DNA of 64,000 nt, taken from assembly GCA_037074765.1 (NCBI GenBank), contig JBAMDO010000564.1, forward strand, positions 248,001 through 312,000. The letters run 5' to 3'. Both the position numbers and the translations under genes were made by a program. Within the stretch, counting starts at the first letter, position 1. Every line of letters starts with the position of its first letter. Positions 50,661-63,900 of the stretch are shown here, one piece after another. This DNA comes from Mansonella perstans. Taxonomy: Eukaryota > Nematoda > Chromadorea > Rhabditida > Onchocercidae. The notes beneath the pieces are model-generated. The model did not search any database. It was not told the origin of the DNA and saw only the letters and a list, made by a program, of their open reading frames with translations.

Positions 50661-51396
50661 GATACATATTGACCAATAGAAATTCCCGACGAATCGAAAT
50701 GAAGATAAAAGTGAACATTGGAAAGGAATGTTGCAGATTTGAAAAAGCTTTAAAATAATTGATAAATGTAATGTTATCGTAAGATAACTGAGTGACTGGG
50801 CCTTAGAATTGCATAGGCATGTGAGAGCAATGATTTTTAGCCAAAGAACAAATTATGTTCGTTTCGTTTTTTTTTCTCTCATTCCTATTAAAATTATCTA
50901 TTTCTAATTATCCTTTACTGATCAATTTTTGTATTTTTTTTAAAATGTATCTAAATTTATAGCTTTTTTCTAAGTAATTATTTGTTAATATTTCGATGTT
51001 TTTTTTTTATCGCTTATCAAATATATTGTGAATCGTCCATTTATGAATTTCATTGAAACTTTTTTAAATAGGTAAATCTTTAAAATATATCAAATTTAAT
51101 TGGAAATAATTAATTACCTGAATTCATTGCATATATGCTTTTAATGTTGTGAAATTTTTGTTTACTCTCTCTATTAATAATACTAAAATATCGAAATGAT
51201 GCTGAAGAATTTTGGTATTATCGATGTATTCACGCATTTTGCTCTTATCAATTGAAAAACCTGAATTTTACAGGCCAGATAGAATCGATGAAATAGTAAA
51301 TTCATAGTGGATCAGAAGAAGATTGTATTTGTTTCCTGGTCTTCCGGAATAATGACAGTTAGCTGAACAGGAAAAATAAATGCACTTTTGAAAATA

Positions 51397-51464
51397 TGTC
51401 ACTAATTTTAAAATTACAAATGAGAAATTTTGTCACTAATTTTAAAATTACAAATGAGAAATTT
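51397..51464. repeat. Tandem duplication, 34 bp x 2
   Basis: TGTCACTAATTTTAAAATTA plus 14 bases is repeated exactly at 51397 and 51431. Confidence 0.88.
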
Positions 51465-52373
51465 TTCTTTTATCTCTTCTTTTCTTCCAACAATCACAAT
51501 TCATACTATAAAATAGAGAGAAAATTTCATATTCTTTTCTATTTTTTATATTTTGATAAGCATAGTACAAAATTCCTCTGAATCAATAGAGAAGGTTTGC
51601 CTTATTATCACTTGAATCCTTTGATAATATCATATTATCTGAAATGTCCAAAGATAAGCAATTCAATCATATCCTACTTCATTATCTTCATATCTTCAAA
51701 CTTTTAGCTTCTAGTCTATGTATTATCTTTGAAAATTAATTTTATAGATTGAAAGAAAGAAAATAAGATATTATTTTATTTTCTTTCATTCTTATTTTTA
51801 CAACGTTTTTTTTTTTTTTTTTTTTTTTTTTTCAAATTAGTAATTTTTTGCTTTTAGATGATTTACCTATCATTGATGAAAGGTAAGGAAGGTAAGAACG
51901 ATGAAAGTTTTTCTTTTTTATTTAATTTATAAATAAGTGAAAAAAATTTTTTTTTTTTTTATCAAATATTAGCCTTACAGATTTGACATTCTATGATGTA
52001 CAAACAGTTCTATCATTCATTCTTATTCAACAAATTGATACGACATAAACGGTGACATATTTGACGAAGACAATGTGGAGCATTTGGATTTTCCGTTAGT
52101 ATAATCATTTATCTCAAAAATTTTTATTTATTCCAATTGTTAATTTAAATCCTACCTATTATTTTTGCTCCATCTGTTACATCTATTATTTATTGATTCG
52201 TAAAGTTTGCAACTTTGATTTAAACTTTTGTCTTTCGTCTATCTACCACTCTTCATCTATCATCGAATTTTACCAACCACTATACGAGAATTTGGAAATT
52301 TGGAAAAGTTGAAATATTTGAAAATTTTATCACAGACAGTAAATGGTGCTGTAAAGAGAGTGAAATAACAGAG

Positions 52374-52408
52374 AGAAAGAGAGAAGGAGAGAGAAAGAGA
52401 GAAATAGT
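52374..52408. repeat. (GA)n-rich microsatellite
   Basis: Imperfect GAGAGAAAGAGAG tract. Shorter GA tracts lie at 119-131 and 34681-34704. Confidence 0.8.
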
Positions 52409-53006
52409 ACTTGATAATAATATCTCTAAGTTGCGCGAGATTGTTTACTTTTTTTAAAGTATGAATGAGTAATTGAAAATATCCCATCCTACAAAAGCAT
52501 AAGTTAATAGTAAGCATAATCTCGGGAAATGAAAGAATAAAGGAATTCCACACCGCGATGGAATCCCGATGATCTGCTGCTGGGTTGAGCTGTGACATTT
52601 CGCTACCAATTTGTAAGAACAACAACAACAACAAAACGTTGGATGTTTTATTGCGGAATAACAAAATTTAACTTTGTTTTAATTCGATGCAATAAAATTT
52701 ATTTATTGGATAAAATGAATTGAAATTTTTATTTTATTTGATAATTGGCACATTTTTTATTTCATTTTTTTCTATTAGACATAGAAAATTGAAGAGATTT
52801 GAAATATATTTGATATTATTATGTTTTATCGTACTACTTATATTTGAATCATTGTTATCTAACATTGTTTGTTCTATTTCATTTGTTAATTTCATAAAAA
52901 TACAAGAAACATCACGTTTTTTTTTCTGGCTTTTTTTTTGCATTTGTTTAGCGCTTCCATTTTTATTAAATCATAATACGCTAAATTATATTTTTGTTAA
53001 AAGAAT

Positions 53007-53015
53007 TATTTACAG
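53007..53015 (+). promoter_or_regulatory. Spliced-leader acceptor just before the FHIP1 start codon
   Basis: TTATTTACAG ends 2 nt before ATG 53018. No convincing upstream coding exon was found; the frame upstream is an AT-rich run of Phe, Ile and Leu codons. Confidence 0.45.
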
Positions 53016-53017
53016 GT

Positions 53018-56000
53018 ATGCGACGATGGTTTTCCACATTTGGTTCAGTTACCGTTCAACCGAGTACTTCACGTGTCGCATCACCAACTCCAACTTCTCC
53101 TGGATCAACATCAACGGAACAATTTACTGATTCATCTGTTTCATCATTGCTAGCACCATCAATTATCGCAAAACCAGATATTCATTGGAACGTTGATTTC
53201 GCATCTGATCCATGTTCATGGGAGAGTTGTTTTGATGCACATTGGGAAGCAGCTGAAAAATTACTTGATGATGAAGAGGAAATTAACTATGAAAAAGTTA
53301 GTGATATCTTTACAATCTAAAAAAACATAAAAATCATTTTAACTATTTTACATATCGTTTATATAGAATTTTCATATGATACATTTGGAATGTTTTATTA
53401 ATAACTTCTACTAAATATAATTTATTCGTTCATTTTTCTCTTCTTTATCACTTTTTTTTTTACTATATTTCTTTTATAGATAATAAATGAAATTCATAGT
53501 GATAATGTTTATAGGTAGTAACTGTATTCCAACACTTAAATTGCACAGTGGAGCTACTAATGATGGAAGCAAATGCTCAGCCAGAATCTACTATTGGCTC
53601 AATATTAGATCGTTATTTTACTCAACAAATTATGGAACGAGTAGTTGATTGGGCAATTGCAACTCCACATTTTTTGACACCAACATGTCAGGTATATAAA
53701 CTGAACAATCTGCATGTTACTGATAATGACAATAAAAGAGAAATAGATGCTTAGAATTAGAGTACTTGTAATTATTGATCTTATGGTAATGAATTGTTTT
53801 TAGCAAGAATACAAAGTTGTTGTATAAATGTATTCATTAGCTTTTCTATCCACTTCCCTATCAACATTTTATCGATCAGTTTTATGTGACGTAGAAAAAA
53901 ATTTTGTTATTGAACAGACCTTTCTCTATTATACAGAACAAAAATTGGAATGTTGGATTTATTAAAATTTACTATTTACAGTATCGGTTATTCATACAAA
54001 ATAATTTTAGTACTATTTAGGTCATTTCAAAATTTAGTCTTTTTTTTTGCATGAGTCATACTTTTGTGTTAAATTAAGAGCCAACTTTTATTTTAATTTT
54101 TTTGGCAAGGTTTTACAAATAACAGTGTGTTTTTTTTTTCTCTCTTTTTAGCCAAATGTTAATGAAGATAGCGTAAATTCCTAGGTTAATCTGATTCGTC
54201 TTTATGAAATCGTTGTTGGAGAAAGTCATACACAGAATCACTGTTTGCTGGTGCACAAGCCGATGTTACTTCCATTGCTGAAATTACTGGATTGGTGTAG
54301 AAAGAGTGCTGAAAAGAGGAATTTTACTCCATCTAATACGGACAGACATTTCGTTTTACTTTTAAACCAGGTCAACACTTGATATTTATGGCAAATCATT
54401 TCGTTAATTACGTTTTTATGGTTAAGAATAAACTTTGTAATGGCTTGTTAACTAAATTTTAAAAATTTTTCTAATATATCTTATGACAGAGTATCGTATG
54501 GTCTTAATAGAAATTTCAGTCTATTATTTTATTTTATGAGCATAGTATGGTACATCGTTATATATATACTTTTTTCCTTTTATATGTATATATATTTGTA
54601 GAATGTTTAACCCTGTGTGGAAGAGAAGTTGTAACAAATTAGGAACAAAGTTGTATAAGTTTTTTCTATCTTACAAAAATGTATGAGTTTTTTTTTCTGC
54701 ATTTGAAAAGCATTAAGATATTTCAGATCTGCACCAAACTGGCTGAAGATGCGACGTTGTTGCACTTTTTTTTTGATTTTGACCATGATCGTGATGAGCG
54801 ATTTTTGGTGTTCAGTTTATTAATTCCCTATCTTTATGATTCCGGTGAAGTTGGACAATTAGCACGTGATGCATTGCTTCTAATACTTTCTGTTTCTCGG
54901 CGATTGAAACATATTGCGGAATTTATTTCTGCAAAGGTTTGCGAAAGCTTTTTAGTCAATCATTAGCTTTTCTTAAAATAAATATCAATAAATAAAATAA
55001 AGTCGATTGGCATATTTTCTGAAATGTTAATTACTAAATGTAATTAAGTGACTTATTTTGGTGGTTGCTTTCAAGAGATTCATTAAAAACTTGCGGGCTA
55101 GATAACTCTTTAGTTTGTCGCATGTTTGAATGAAATAAAAATTGTAAAATTTTTCGAAACTGCTGAGTCTTGGTTTCTTTGTTTTTTAAAACCAGTTCTG
55201 ATTTTCTGGAAGTTTTATAAAGATAGATTTTTCAGGATTTCTTTTGCTTCATTTTTTTATCTTAACCCTATAGTCCTGTATAAAAAGTTGTTTGAAATTT
55301 TTTATTGCAGTCAAACTTTTGTCCGGTGCTTGCAACGGGTCTTTCGGGTTGTTTTTCCCAGTTATCACTCTCACTTGGCTCAATATTATACGTAAGCGAT
55401 GACTGGCATAAGATAAATATCGATGACATCGATTCTTATCCCAGCTTATTGGACTTCCACTCATCATTGATTTTCTGCAATGCAGTTATACAGGTTACTT
55501 ATGTTATAATATTAATGGAGATCTATAAATTTTCGAAATTTTTTAGAACTATTGGTTAGAGATGTATGTTATGGGTTCCTATACTCATTTTGTGAACAGT
55601 TTGTTCCTAGGTTGCTCACAGTTATGTTGTATCACAAGTTGTTACCTATATCTATCACGGGTTTTTGCTTCCTGTCGTTCTACCTTCATTGCTGCAGGTA
55701 TCACTTTTCTACATGGAACAAAAAATTTAACAATCCATTCATTTCATATTTGAAACTTAGGATGATTTTGAACAAAATTTTGATTGTTTTACATATTGCT
55801 GATCTTTTTTATTTCAGTTTATGTAGTATTTTCAGAAATTTGTTTTTCAGCAATAATTTTTCCAGGGCGGACAAGATGAACTTATTTCATCAACAGCCTA
55901 TTATCATTTTTGTTTGGACAGCGTCACTGAGACAGCACTTATACAAACAATGGTAAAATTACTCCTTAATGAAAGTTGTGAAGCTAAAAAGGTGCTTGAT

Positions 56001-59000
56001 GTTATCGTGGAAAGGATATCTGCAGGAAATCGGGTTCATTTTATTGTCGTGAAGTTACACTCTTTGTTTAATCAAAAATTTCTATTTGCGTTACGTTCTT
56101 GTTTGATATTAGTTAGTAAAAGCAGTGATTAATTTGCTATGTGAAGCCATCATATTATGTTCTCAAGTAGACTATTTCAGTAAATGTTGAAAAATCTATT
56201 TTTTTTCCGGAACTGTTCACGTCATTAAACAGTTATCTTTTCTTCACGGATCTACCACAAAATTTTCTGTCCGATATATACCTTAATGAGATATATAAGA
56301 ATTTTCGCTGGGAGTAAAGATTTTTTCTGTAAAATCTATTAAGCTCAACAATAATGTGACTTTATAAGTGTGTTAAATGAACTCTTATTTTCATATTTTT
56401 CTTTTTTCCAGCTTAGCCAAGTTAGTTTATCGTTGGTGAGAACACTGATTGATTTACGATGCGAAGACATCATGTTCGATCTTGTTTTCAAGTAGATTAT
56501 TTTTTCTGTAGTTATTTTCTGCCATTTGATTAGTTATGCTTCAGTTTGGTTGTCTTATAATTTTATTATTTTAGGAGGTCGAGAAGTGAAGAAACTCAGT
56601 GATTTCTCAACTGTCTCTTACTTCATTTTAAACTTTATTGAGACTCAGTTTTTTTAGGTACCTTCTGCCTTGCACATTTTTGCAACCTAATCAAACGCTT
56701 CATTTAAAGAATCAAAAGTATGTAAGGACGGCTGCTCAAACTTTACTGACTTTTATTCCTGAATGTACGTATAAATCTTCAGCGGTAGGTTTCAAAATTT
56801 TCTATGTTAGATACATCCATGTCTTTTTAATTATGCTAACTCGCTTTTTCTTTCTATTTTTGATTAAACTCATACCGTTAATGGATATTTATATCAGAAG
56901 TATTTCAGCTATGCTCCCAAGAAACTCTTAATATCTATCTTACTGAATGTCGAAACTATGTGCAAGAAACAGCAGACGCCTGTTGTGAGAAATGGGCTTG
57001 GAATTACGATGGTCACAGTCCGTTTCTGATGCCAAAGTTAAATTCAGACTGTGAAAGCACCGTTAATTGTAATGAAGTGAGTAATTTATTCTTTAGAAAA
57101 CTCTAATTTTTTCAGAATAAAGTTCTTTAGAGTAAAATTTCAATGTAAAATGCTGCCATTAGTTTTATAAATAGAATTGATAAGTTACAATCAGCATTCG
57201 AACATTAGTATCCAGTTCAATTTCAGTTAAAGATATTTGTATAAAATTTAAGTAAAATAAGTCAAAAAGCATATCATTTTATATCTTTTTATAAAATTGT
57301 TGTTCGTTGAGAAGAGATTCTGTTTTTGCTAATAGATTTTTAGCTTATCAGTTTGGTTCTTTTCTATCACATATGTTTTAGTGTATCTTTTTCACATCTC
57401 AGCGCGGTAACATCGCGCACGAGGTTCTTTTCTTCGTTTTTTTTTTTCGCTCAGAAAAGATTTCTCTCTTTTATCTTTCCAAATTTATTTAGGGTTTTGT
57501 TCGGCATTCTTCAGTGCGTTCATCAATGGTCTCAGCGCGGAATGGTTTGAATCGGTATTTCGTGAGCCGAAATGCTCACACTACAGCTGAAAGTTTACGT
57601 CAGCATACTCCACTACCGAGACTAGGAGAACAAGAATCGTCATCAAGAAGTAGTTTTCCCTACGACATTGCAGATTCCTCATTAGTTCTGGATGATGAAG
57701 ACGACGAATTAATTATACCACCGTTAACGTTAGTTTTTTCAAAATCTCCTATTATACTTTTGTTGTATAGAATATGGAAGAGTTTACTGATTTTCATCTT
57801 TTATGAACTATTCATCTATTGTTTATTATTTACCGAGTCATCAATTTTTCGGAATTCTTTTTCCAGTTTTGTGCATTACTTTGACTGGTTATTTTTTGTC
57901 TGGTTGAAAATCCCATTCATTTAGACCCAAATCACTTATGATGATGACTTCATCGAGTGATTACTTTCAATTTGCGTACGGCGAATTGTCAGAAACTGAC
58001 ACTGAGGCGATTAATCCCAGTGCGATCAACACGAGTGAAGCACCACCGCAAACAGTTTCAGACAGAGGAAGTTTGACAAGCACGAATGCAAATTATGATA
58101 CTGATACTGAAATGGCGCGGTCGTTCGTTCTGAGAGGATGGGGACAAATTGAGGTGCAGTTTAATTCAAAACTTCTAAAGGAGTTCATTACAAGCTTCTG
58201 GTGCATCTTCAAGCAACTCATGAAGGAACTTTTAACTTTTGATAACATACTATTCACTAAGCTTGCTTCTTGATAAGTCATGTAAGTAAATTTTAATTTT
58301 TCCTGAACTTGCCTTATTCTGAGGAAAATTTTTCTATACATATTTAAGGAAGGCAAGGAAGCTATTCAACTCGTATCGTGAAAGTTTAAAATGTTTCCAA
58401 AATCATTCATGCATTCAGGATATGGATACCTTTATGGCATTGATGGATAGAGTGCCAGCATCGAAAACAAAGCATTCCTTGGAAGAAAATTTGGCTTTAA
58501 TAGATTCACGAATTCAGTATCTTGAGGAGTTGAAAGCTGAGACTAAACCGCAAGAATCGGAAAGTGATGGGTTTAAAAGTGATACAAATAACGACAATGA
58601 CGACGAGTACCCGACGCTATTAGGAAAGCCGATCGAATGTTTTGGAAATCAGAGTAATTTTTCAATAAATTCATTTTTATTTACTTGTTCTAGATTAATC
58701 AAAAGAGTGAGTGAAAGACTTCTGGTTAAATCTAAATAATTTCCTGTCTATAAACTGTTCAGAGAGAGTATTTTTTACGAGTACAGTTCGCATCTTCCTT
58801 TCTGCTGGTAATTCATATTTTATAAAAATTGTTCACTTTGTTAACATCTATTTTCACACGTAGAATAATGTAAATTGGCAGTATCATTTCTTTTGTCAGC
58901 AATGTCATTATCATTTGATTAAGTTTCCCACAGTTTAAAATACTCGTAAGGCTTATTACCTTATACTGCTCACTTTTTCTAACATCTGTTTTTCGCATGC

Positions 59001-60982
59001 AGGTTGATATAATTTGATTGCAATTTATCAGGAAAATTTATTCATTTTTTCTCACATTCCAGAGCGTCAGAAAAATTTTTTCTTATCCAACAGGAGAAGA
59101 AATACTATGCGATAAAAATGAAAAAGTCATATTTATACAAGTCAAGATTTTTTCTCTTGTACTTGAATTTTTTTGAAATTGATGGTTTTTATGAAGGTGT
59201 TGGACCCTTTCTGGAAGTTATAATACGTTCTTTGGAAAATATGCTGGATAATTCATTGTATGTAACATTGCAAACAACATCGGTATTGGCCGCACTTGCA
59301 TCATATCCTCAGCCACTTATTGCTCATTACTTGTTTGACCAGTGCATGCTTTTGCAACCTAATGTGAAAAATTTGTTTAAGGTAGGTGGAAATTTATCTG
59401 CTGAAAATTTAAAAACTTTATTTGTAAGCTTGTCGATTCTTTTTTTTTTACTTTATTTTTTCTCGAAGGTTATGGATTCACTAAAGACGCGAATTGATGC
59501 ATATGCTTCATCACTTGATGGTTTTGATGTTTTGCTGGAACGAGGGATTAAATTTTTACGATTAAGAGCTGAACGCTATGAAAAAGTAAGCTTCTTTTAG
59601 TTGATTGCTCATCGAAAGATTTCTGAATTTTATTTTTTTGTTAAAAGTTTTGGTATTGAGGTTATGGAAAGTAATCGGCAACATATGTTACACTTACGAT
59701 CTTCCGGTGATTCATTTTCACGAAATGGCAGTGTAGAAAGGAGGCATTCGTCGAGAGGTTTATTAAATAGGTGAGACTGTAATTTATTTATTTTAATTCG
59801 TTTTGATAGTTCTTATCAAACATCATAGTCATGAACTTTTTTGAAAGTGCACATCTTTTTGTGAGGTATAAACAGTTTTCTCGTAGACTTTTCGACTTAT
59901 TGAGGTTCACAGGAGAATTTTCCATAATGCTTTTTCATATTTTTACAATTTCATAATTGATATCTTGTTTGAAGCACATGAAAGCTTTTTTAGATTCAGG
60001 CCTTTCAGCGGTAAACGCCTCTATCCAGCTAATAATTCTGACCATCCACATGAGTTTCGCATTTATACACACAAAGCAATGGAAAGTCGTGATGTAACAC
60101 TAGATCATGCACGAGCAAAGCAGTTTGTTTTCGCGGCTATCATACTGTCGCAGTTTTGTCAGGTTATCATTTTTATTGAATATAGTGCACGTCATTTTTC
60201 ATTCGTTAAGATTTAAATCATTTATAGATAAATTCATCAGGTCTAATTTATGTTTCTTTTTTTCCTGATACAAACGATATAGAACAGACGCAAACATTTC
60301 CGGAAAGAAGCTGTTAATACCAGCCATTTATTTATTACATTCATTACTATGAGTAAAAGGAAAATCATATTCTGAAAGGATTAGAAATTAATATCGGAAA
60401 GTATTTATAAGTTCTTATTCAAGAAAAAAAATTTGTTTAACTTTTTTCCAGAATTTCACGCATCTTTTTCGCACACTAGTCTCCTTCATTACTGTTATTG
60501 GAAGGAAGTTTTATTTTCTGATGCTTTACTTGTGAAATATTGAAATTTGATAATAGATAATGCAGTTGATGACCTAATAACTGCTAGAGAAAATGACATT
60601 ACCAAACTTAAATATAAAAATCTTTTAGGAATTAGCTGCGACGGTACTACAACATTCTACCGTTGTTCCGCGGCCAAAAGGTAATTTGACGAAAATGTGG
60701 TGAAGCACATGTGCATTTATAATACTTATTCTTTTCTGGTTAAATTTGGAAATAGTTCGTTTTTGTGAAATATTCAATTTTGCCGGCAAAGGCGGGAGGT
60801 CAACAGTGCTGGTAGGCACAATACGAATTATTGTGCTGACTTTCCCGCTTCTTTCATTGATTTTTTGTGGAATAATTTGCATAGTTGTCTCGCTGAAATA
60901 ATTTGCATAGTTGTCTCGTTGTTATAATTTGTTAATTCATATTATAGGATTTGTTTCTCTTCTGCTCCAGCAAATTCTGTAG
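53018..60982 (+). CDS. FHIP1: FHIP1 / FAM160A-type FTS-Hook-FHIP subunit, complete, 19 exons
   Basis: FHIP links FTS and Hook dynein adaptors to early endosomes. Exons: 53018-53296, 53515-53691, 54185-54370, 54727-54936, 55311-55493, 55611-55697, 55866-56033, 56412-56491, 56658-56784, 56909-57076, 57493-57728, 57925-58153, 58419-58653, 59197-59381, 59469-59585, 59661-59770, 59994-60162, 60629-60680, 60948-60982. All phases fit: 1010 residues (human FHIP1A about 1040). The RAI16-like domain is in two parts. The first has CFDAHWEAAEKLLDDEEE, SNFCPVLATGLSG, DDWHKI, IFCNAVIQVAHSYV, LISSTAYYHFCLDSVTETAL, VSLSLVRTLIDLRCEDIM and YLLPCTFLQP. The second has GPFLEVIIRSLENMLDNSLY, ALASYPQPLIAHYL and LKTRIDAYASSLDGFDVLLE. 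Between them lies an acidic Ser/Asp-rich linker (exons 11-13). The ATG sits 2 nt after TTTACAG, suggesting spliced-leader addition. The acceptor at 59196 (ATGAAG) is atypical and chosen by phase. Intron 7 holds a decayed copy of exon 8. Confidence 0.93.
56119..56174 (+). pseudogene. Decayed duplicate of FHIP1 exon 8 in intron 7
   Basis: TGATTAATTTGCTATGTGAA, then GCCATCATATTATG, then TTCTCAAGTAGACTATTT matches the 3' half of exon 8 and its donor (56443-56500: TGATTGATTTACGATGCGAA and TTTTCAAGTAGATTATTT). There are about ten substitutions and a small deletion. The donor-like CAAGTAGA survives, but the upstream acceptor half is lost. Confidence 0.6.
60871..60920. repeat. Tandem duplication, 26 bp x 2, in the last FHIP1 intron
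   Basis: AATAATTTGCATAGTTGTCT followed by CG occurs at 60871 and 60897, ending about 30 bp before the last exon's acceptor. Confidence 0.85.
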
Positions 60983-63900
60983 GAGAACGGATCACTTTCA
61001 GATATTTACAAGAAGAAAAATCAACTGTTATATGTCCTTCAGTGGTATTTCTAACATCATCGCTGTAATTTGAAACAATGAATATTTCAGATATCCGTCA
61101 TTAATTCACTTCAAGTGCTGAATTTTGAATCATTAGAACAGTAACTTTTAAGATTGACTTGAAAATTGTAAAAATATTATGCAAACATTTGAAAATGTTG
61201 AAATTTATGTTAAAATAAGGTAATTAATTCATTCATCAATGAAATTCACCCATCTTTACAATAAATGCTCATATATTAATTGAATAATCTGTTATTATAT
61301 AGTTCTTTATAAATAACACAATGTATAGCTTTTTTCTGTTAACTGTGAAATTTGTAAATGTTATTATTCTATAAGTTATGAAGGCCTTGCTTTTGCTCCG
61401 TTTCTTTAAATTATTTTTGTGGTTTTTTTTTTCCTTTATGTTAAATTTGTAAATAATAAAATTCTCAGGTTTGCATGCTATTCTGAATACAACATTTTGA
61501 GATGTGTGAAAAAATGAAATCTGAAAAGGTTGCAAATTTCATCTAAACAACAACAGTTATGGTTGAATCGGACATTTCTTATCAAACAACAAATTTATTT
61601 CTCAAAGAAAAAATATTGTTCAAAATGAAACTTTGAACTTGTTATTTTATAGACAATGGGCGGCTAATTTATTGAATTTTTCCATCTCACAAATAAATCA
61701 AATAGCTAATAATGAAAAAGTAGAATTAGGAATGTTTTGGAAAATTATAACTGAAATAGAATGGAAAATATAACTATTTGAAATATCAACAATCAACAAA
61801 GATCAGAAATTTACTAATTTAAAAAGTAAATTAACAATGGAGAAATAACTGGGAGAGAAATATAGAATTGGAAAATTAAATGTGTTTAAATTAAATATGT
61901 TTAAATATTAAATATGTTTAAATACCTGTAAAGTAATGGAGATGTTTGCCTATTAGTTACTGTATGATGCAAATAAAAGTAAGTCAATATAGACAGTAAA
62001 TCGATTTGTCAGAATAACAAATATACCGTAGGCATATCTTAACAATTATGCAACTCTGAACCTAGAACTTAATTATAAGTAACTTTATGTATATTACATA
62101 TACAGTAAACCTAGGATATGTATGTTTTTATTTATATAGATATTCTGCATACAGTTTTAGAATGTTGTTCCCTTAAATGATAATTTATACAGTAGTTGGT
62201 ATAATGGAATTAGATAATGAGTTCTGTCATCTCCAATAAGAAAAAAAAAAAAAAAAAAAAGAAAGGTGCACTAGCAGTAAATAACCTATGACCTCAAGAG
62301 TAGCAAAAGATACTCGAGCAACAATGATTCATCCTGTTCTTCTCCAGAAAAACACAAAACCGCTATTTCATTCTCGTATTTCCTTTTTTTCTCTTCATTG
62401 AAACATTTATTGTCGGTATTTTATGCTCTTTCATTGAGTGAAAATTTTGCATAATTCTCTGTCATACATTTACTTCATCACTACGACAATATTTATTAGA
62501 ACTTGCACAGTTGTCCTCATTCTGATTATTTGCGGGTGATTGAATGACCTGAGAAAGAGCTCATTGCCTGACCTCAGCTAAATAATTACCCGCTACTCTT
62601 CATTCCTCCAATCCTTCTGACCTGCTGAAATTCCTACAATAGCTACCCCATTTTACCTCACGTGCCGCAATCATCAACGTTGCGTCAAGTTGCGCATTTC
62701 TTTCCTTTTCCCAAATTATTTGCATTTATTTAAAAGTTTATTTTAAGATTTTTTTTTTTAAGAAATTTATGTTGATTTTAGAAATTTGTGAATTTTTTTT
62801 CTTTGTTTTTTTTTTTTTTTTAATTCAACATTTAAAGTATCGCAAAAATAGCAATCAAAAGGGTATTGAGATACATACAAGTTTTTTATATTTTTTCAAT
62901 TAAAATTTTCTTTCATGAATTAGAATTAATACATTTATTTTTTTTATAGCATTAGGCATTTTAATTTTCTGATTAAAATATAATGTATGAGTATTCTAAT
63001 TGTATTTAACATTGGCACTCAAACAAATAACATTGTTCAGAAAGAAATGTAAGTAAGTGATAATTAGTAAGTGATAATACAGCGCTGGAAAATAACTTAC
63101 ATTATTGTTTTCTGTCACATGATGCACTACAACATCAAACTTCAACATGATTCTGTTAACACTCATGAAGATTCTATGATGATCCTGATTAGGCTCTGAT
63201 AATTAAGGTGAGGATAACAGAATTTGAAATTGGAATTTGTAATTCCAAAAGACTGAAATCCGCTACAATGAACACATATATTTGATAGTTAAAATGGAGT
63301 ATGAGTAAGAATGCAGGAAAATGAAAAATGGACGATTTTTAAATATAAAAAGATTTGAATTAAATTAAAAGTTAAAAAAGTTCATAGTTCAGCATTTTGA
63401 AAGGTGAAATGTAAGTTACTATGTCAATGGTAAGTTCATAATGTACGCATGTTCTTGTTTCATTGATAATAAATAGTAGTAAATGATGAAAGTTTCAAGT
63501 AGAGACTTGAGAATTTCTTAAAAAGCTAATTTTTTTTATTTAAAATTATTCCAATATGAAAATGGATGAAAAGACTTTCTGGTAACTATTATCAAAATTC
63601 ACAAAATTTATATGGCTAAATTGCTTTTAGTAAGCTTTAACCCGTAATATTAATTAAATAGTTCTTCAATCAGAAATTATTTTCAATATCTCTCAGTAAT
63701 AAGTATTGAAAATACAGTATTTATCGTCTATTTGCAGTCATCCACTAATGGTATGGTGTGTTTCCAGCTAATTAACAGATAGAGATGTCGGATCTGTTTT
63801 ACCAACTATTCCGTTATGTTTTTCATTCTTCTATTGCGAAGGTAAACTACGGTAAGTTATTAGTACAGGAGTAATAACTCCAACAGAAATATAAATATCT

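Larger units (their letters stand above)
46376..53006. other. Repeat-rich intergenic stretch without a recognised gene
   Basis: Contains the repeats listed separately. The longer ORFs are low-complexity (Cys/Val runs from CA repeats, Phe/Ile/Leu runs). Confidence 0.5.

Noticed and set aside
50421..50718. Three overlapping minus-strand ORFs of Cys-Val repeats
   Set aside because: They are translations of the CA microsatellite and run through the N.
52720..53130. Plus-strand ORF of 136 codons rich in Phe, Ile and Leu
   Set aside because: AT-driven composition; its 3' part overlaps the first FHIP1 exon in another frame.
59062..59120. Extra FHIP1 exon after the TTCCAG acceptor at 59061
   Set aside because: In the phase left by the previous exon it stops before any donor; skipping to 59197 keeps the frame and matches the family.
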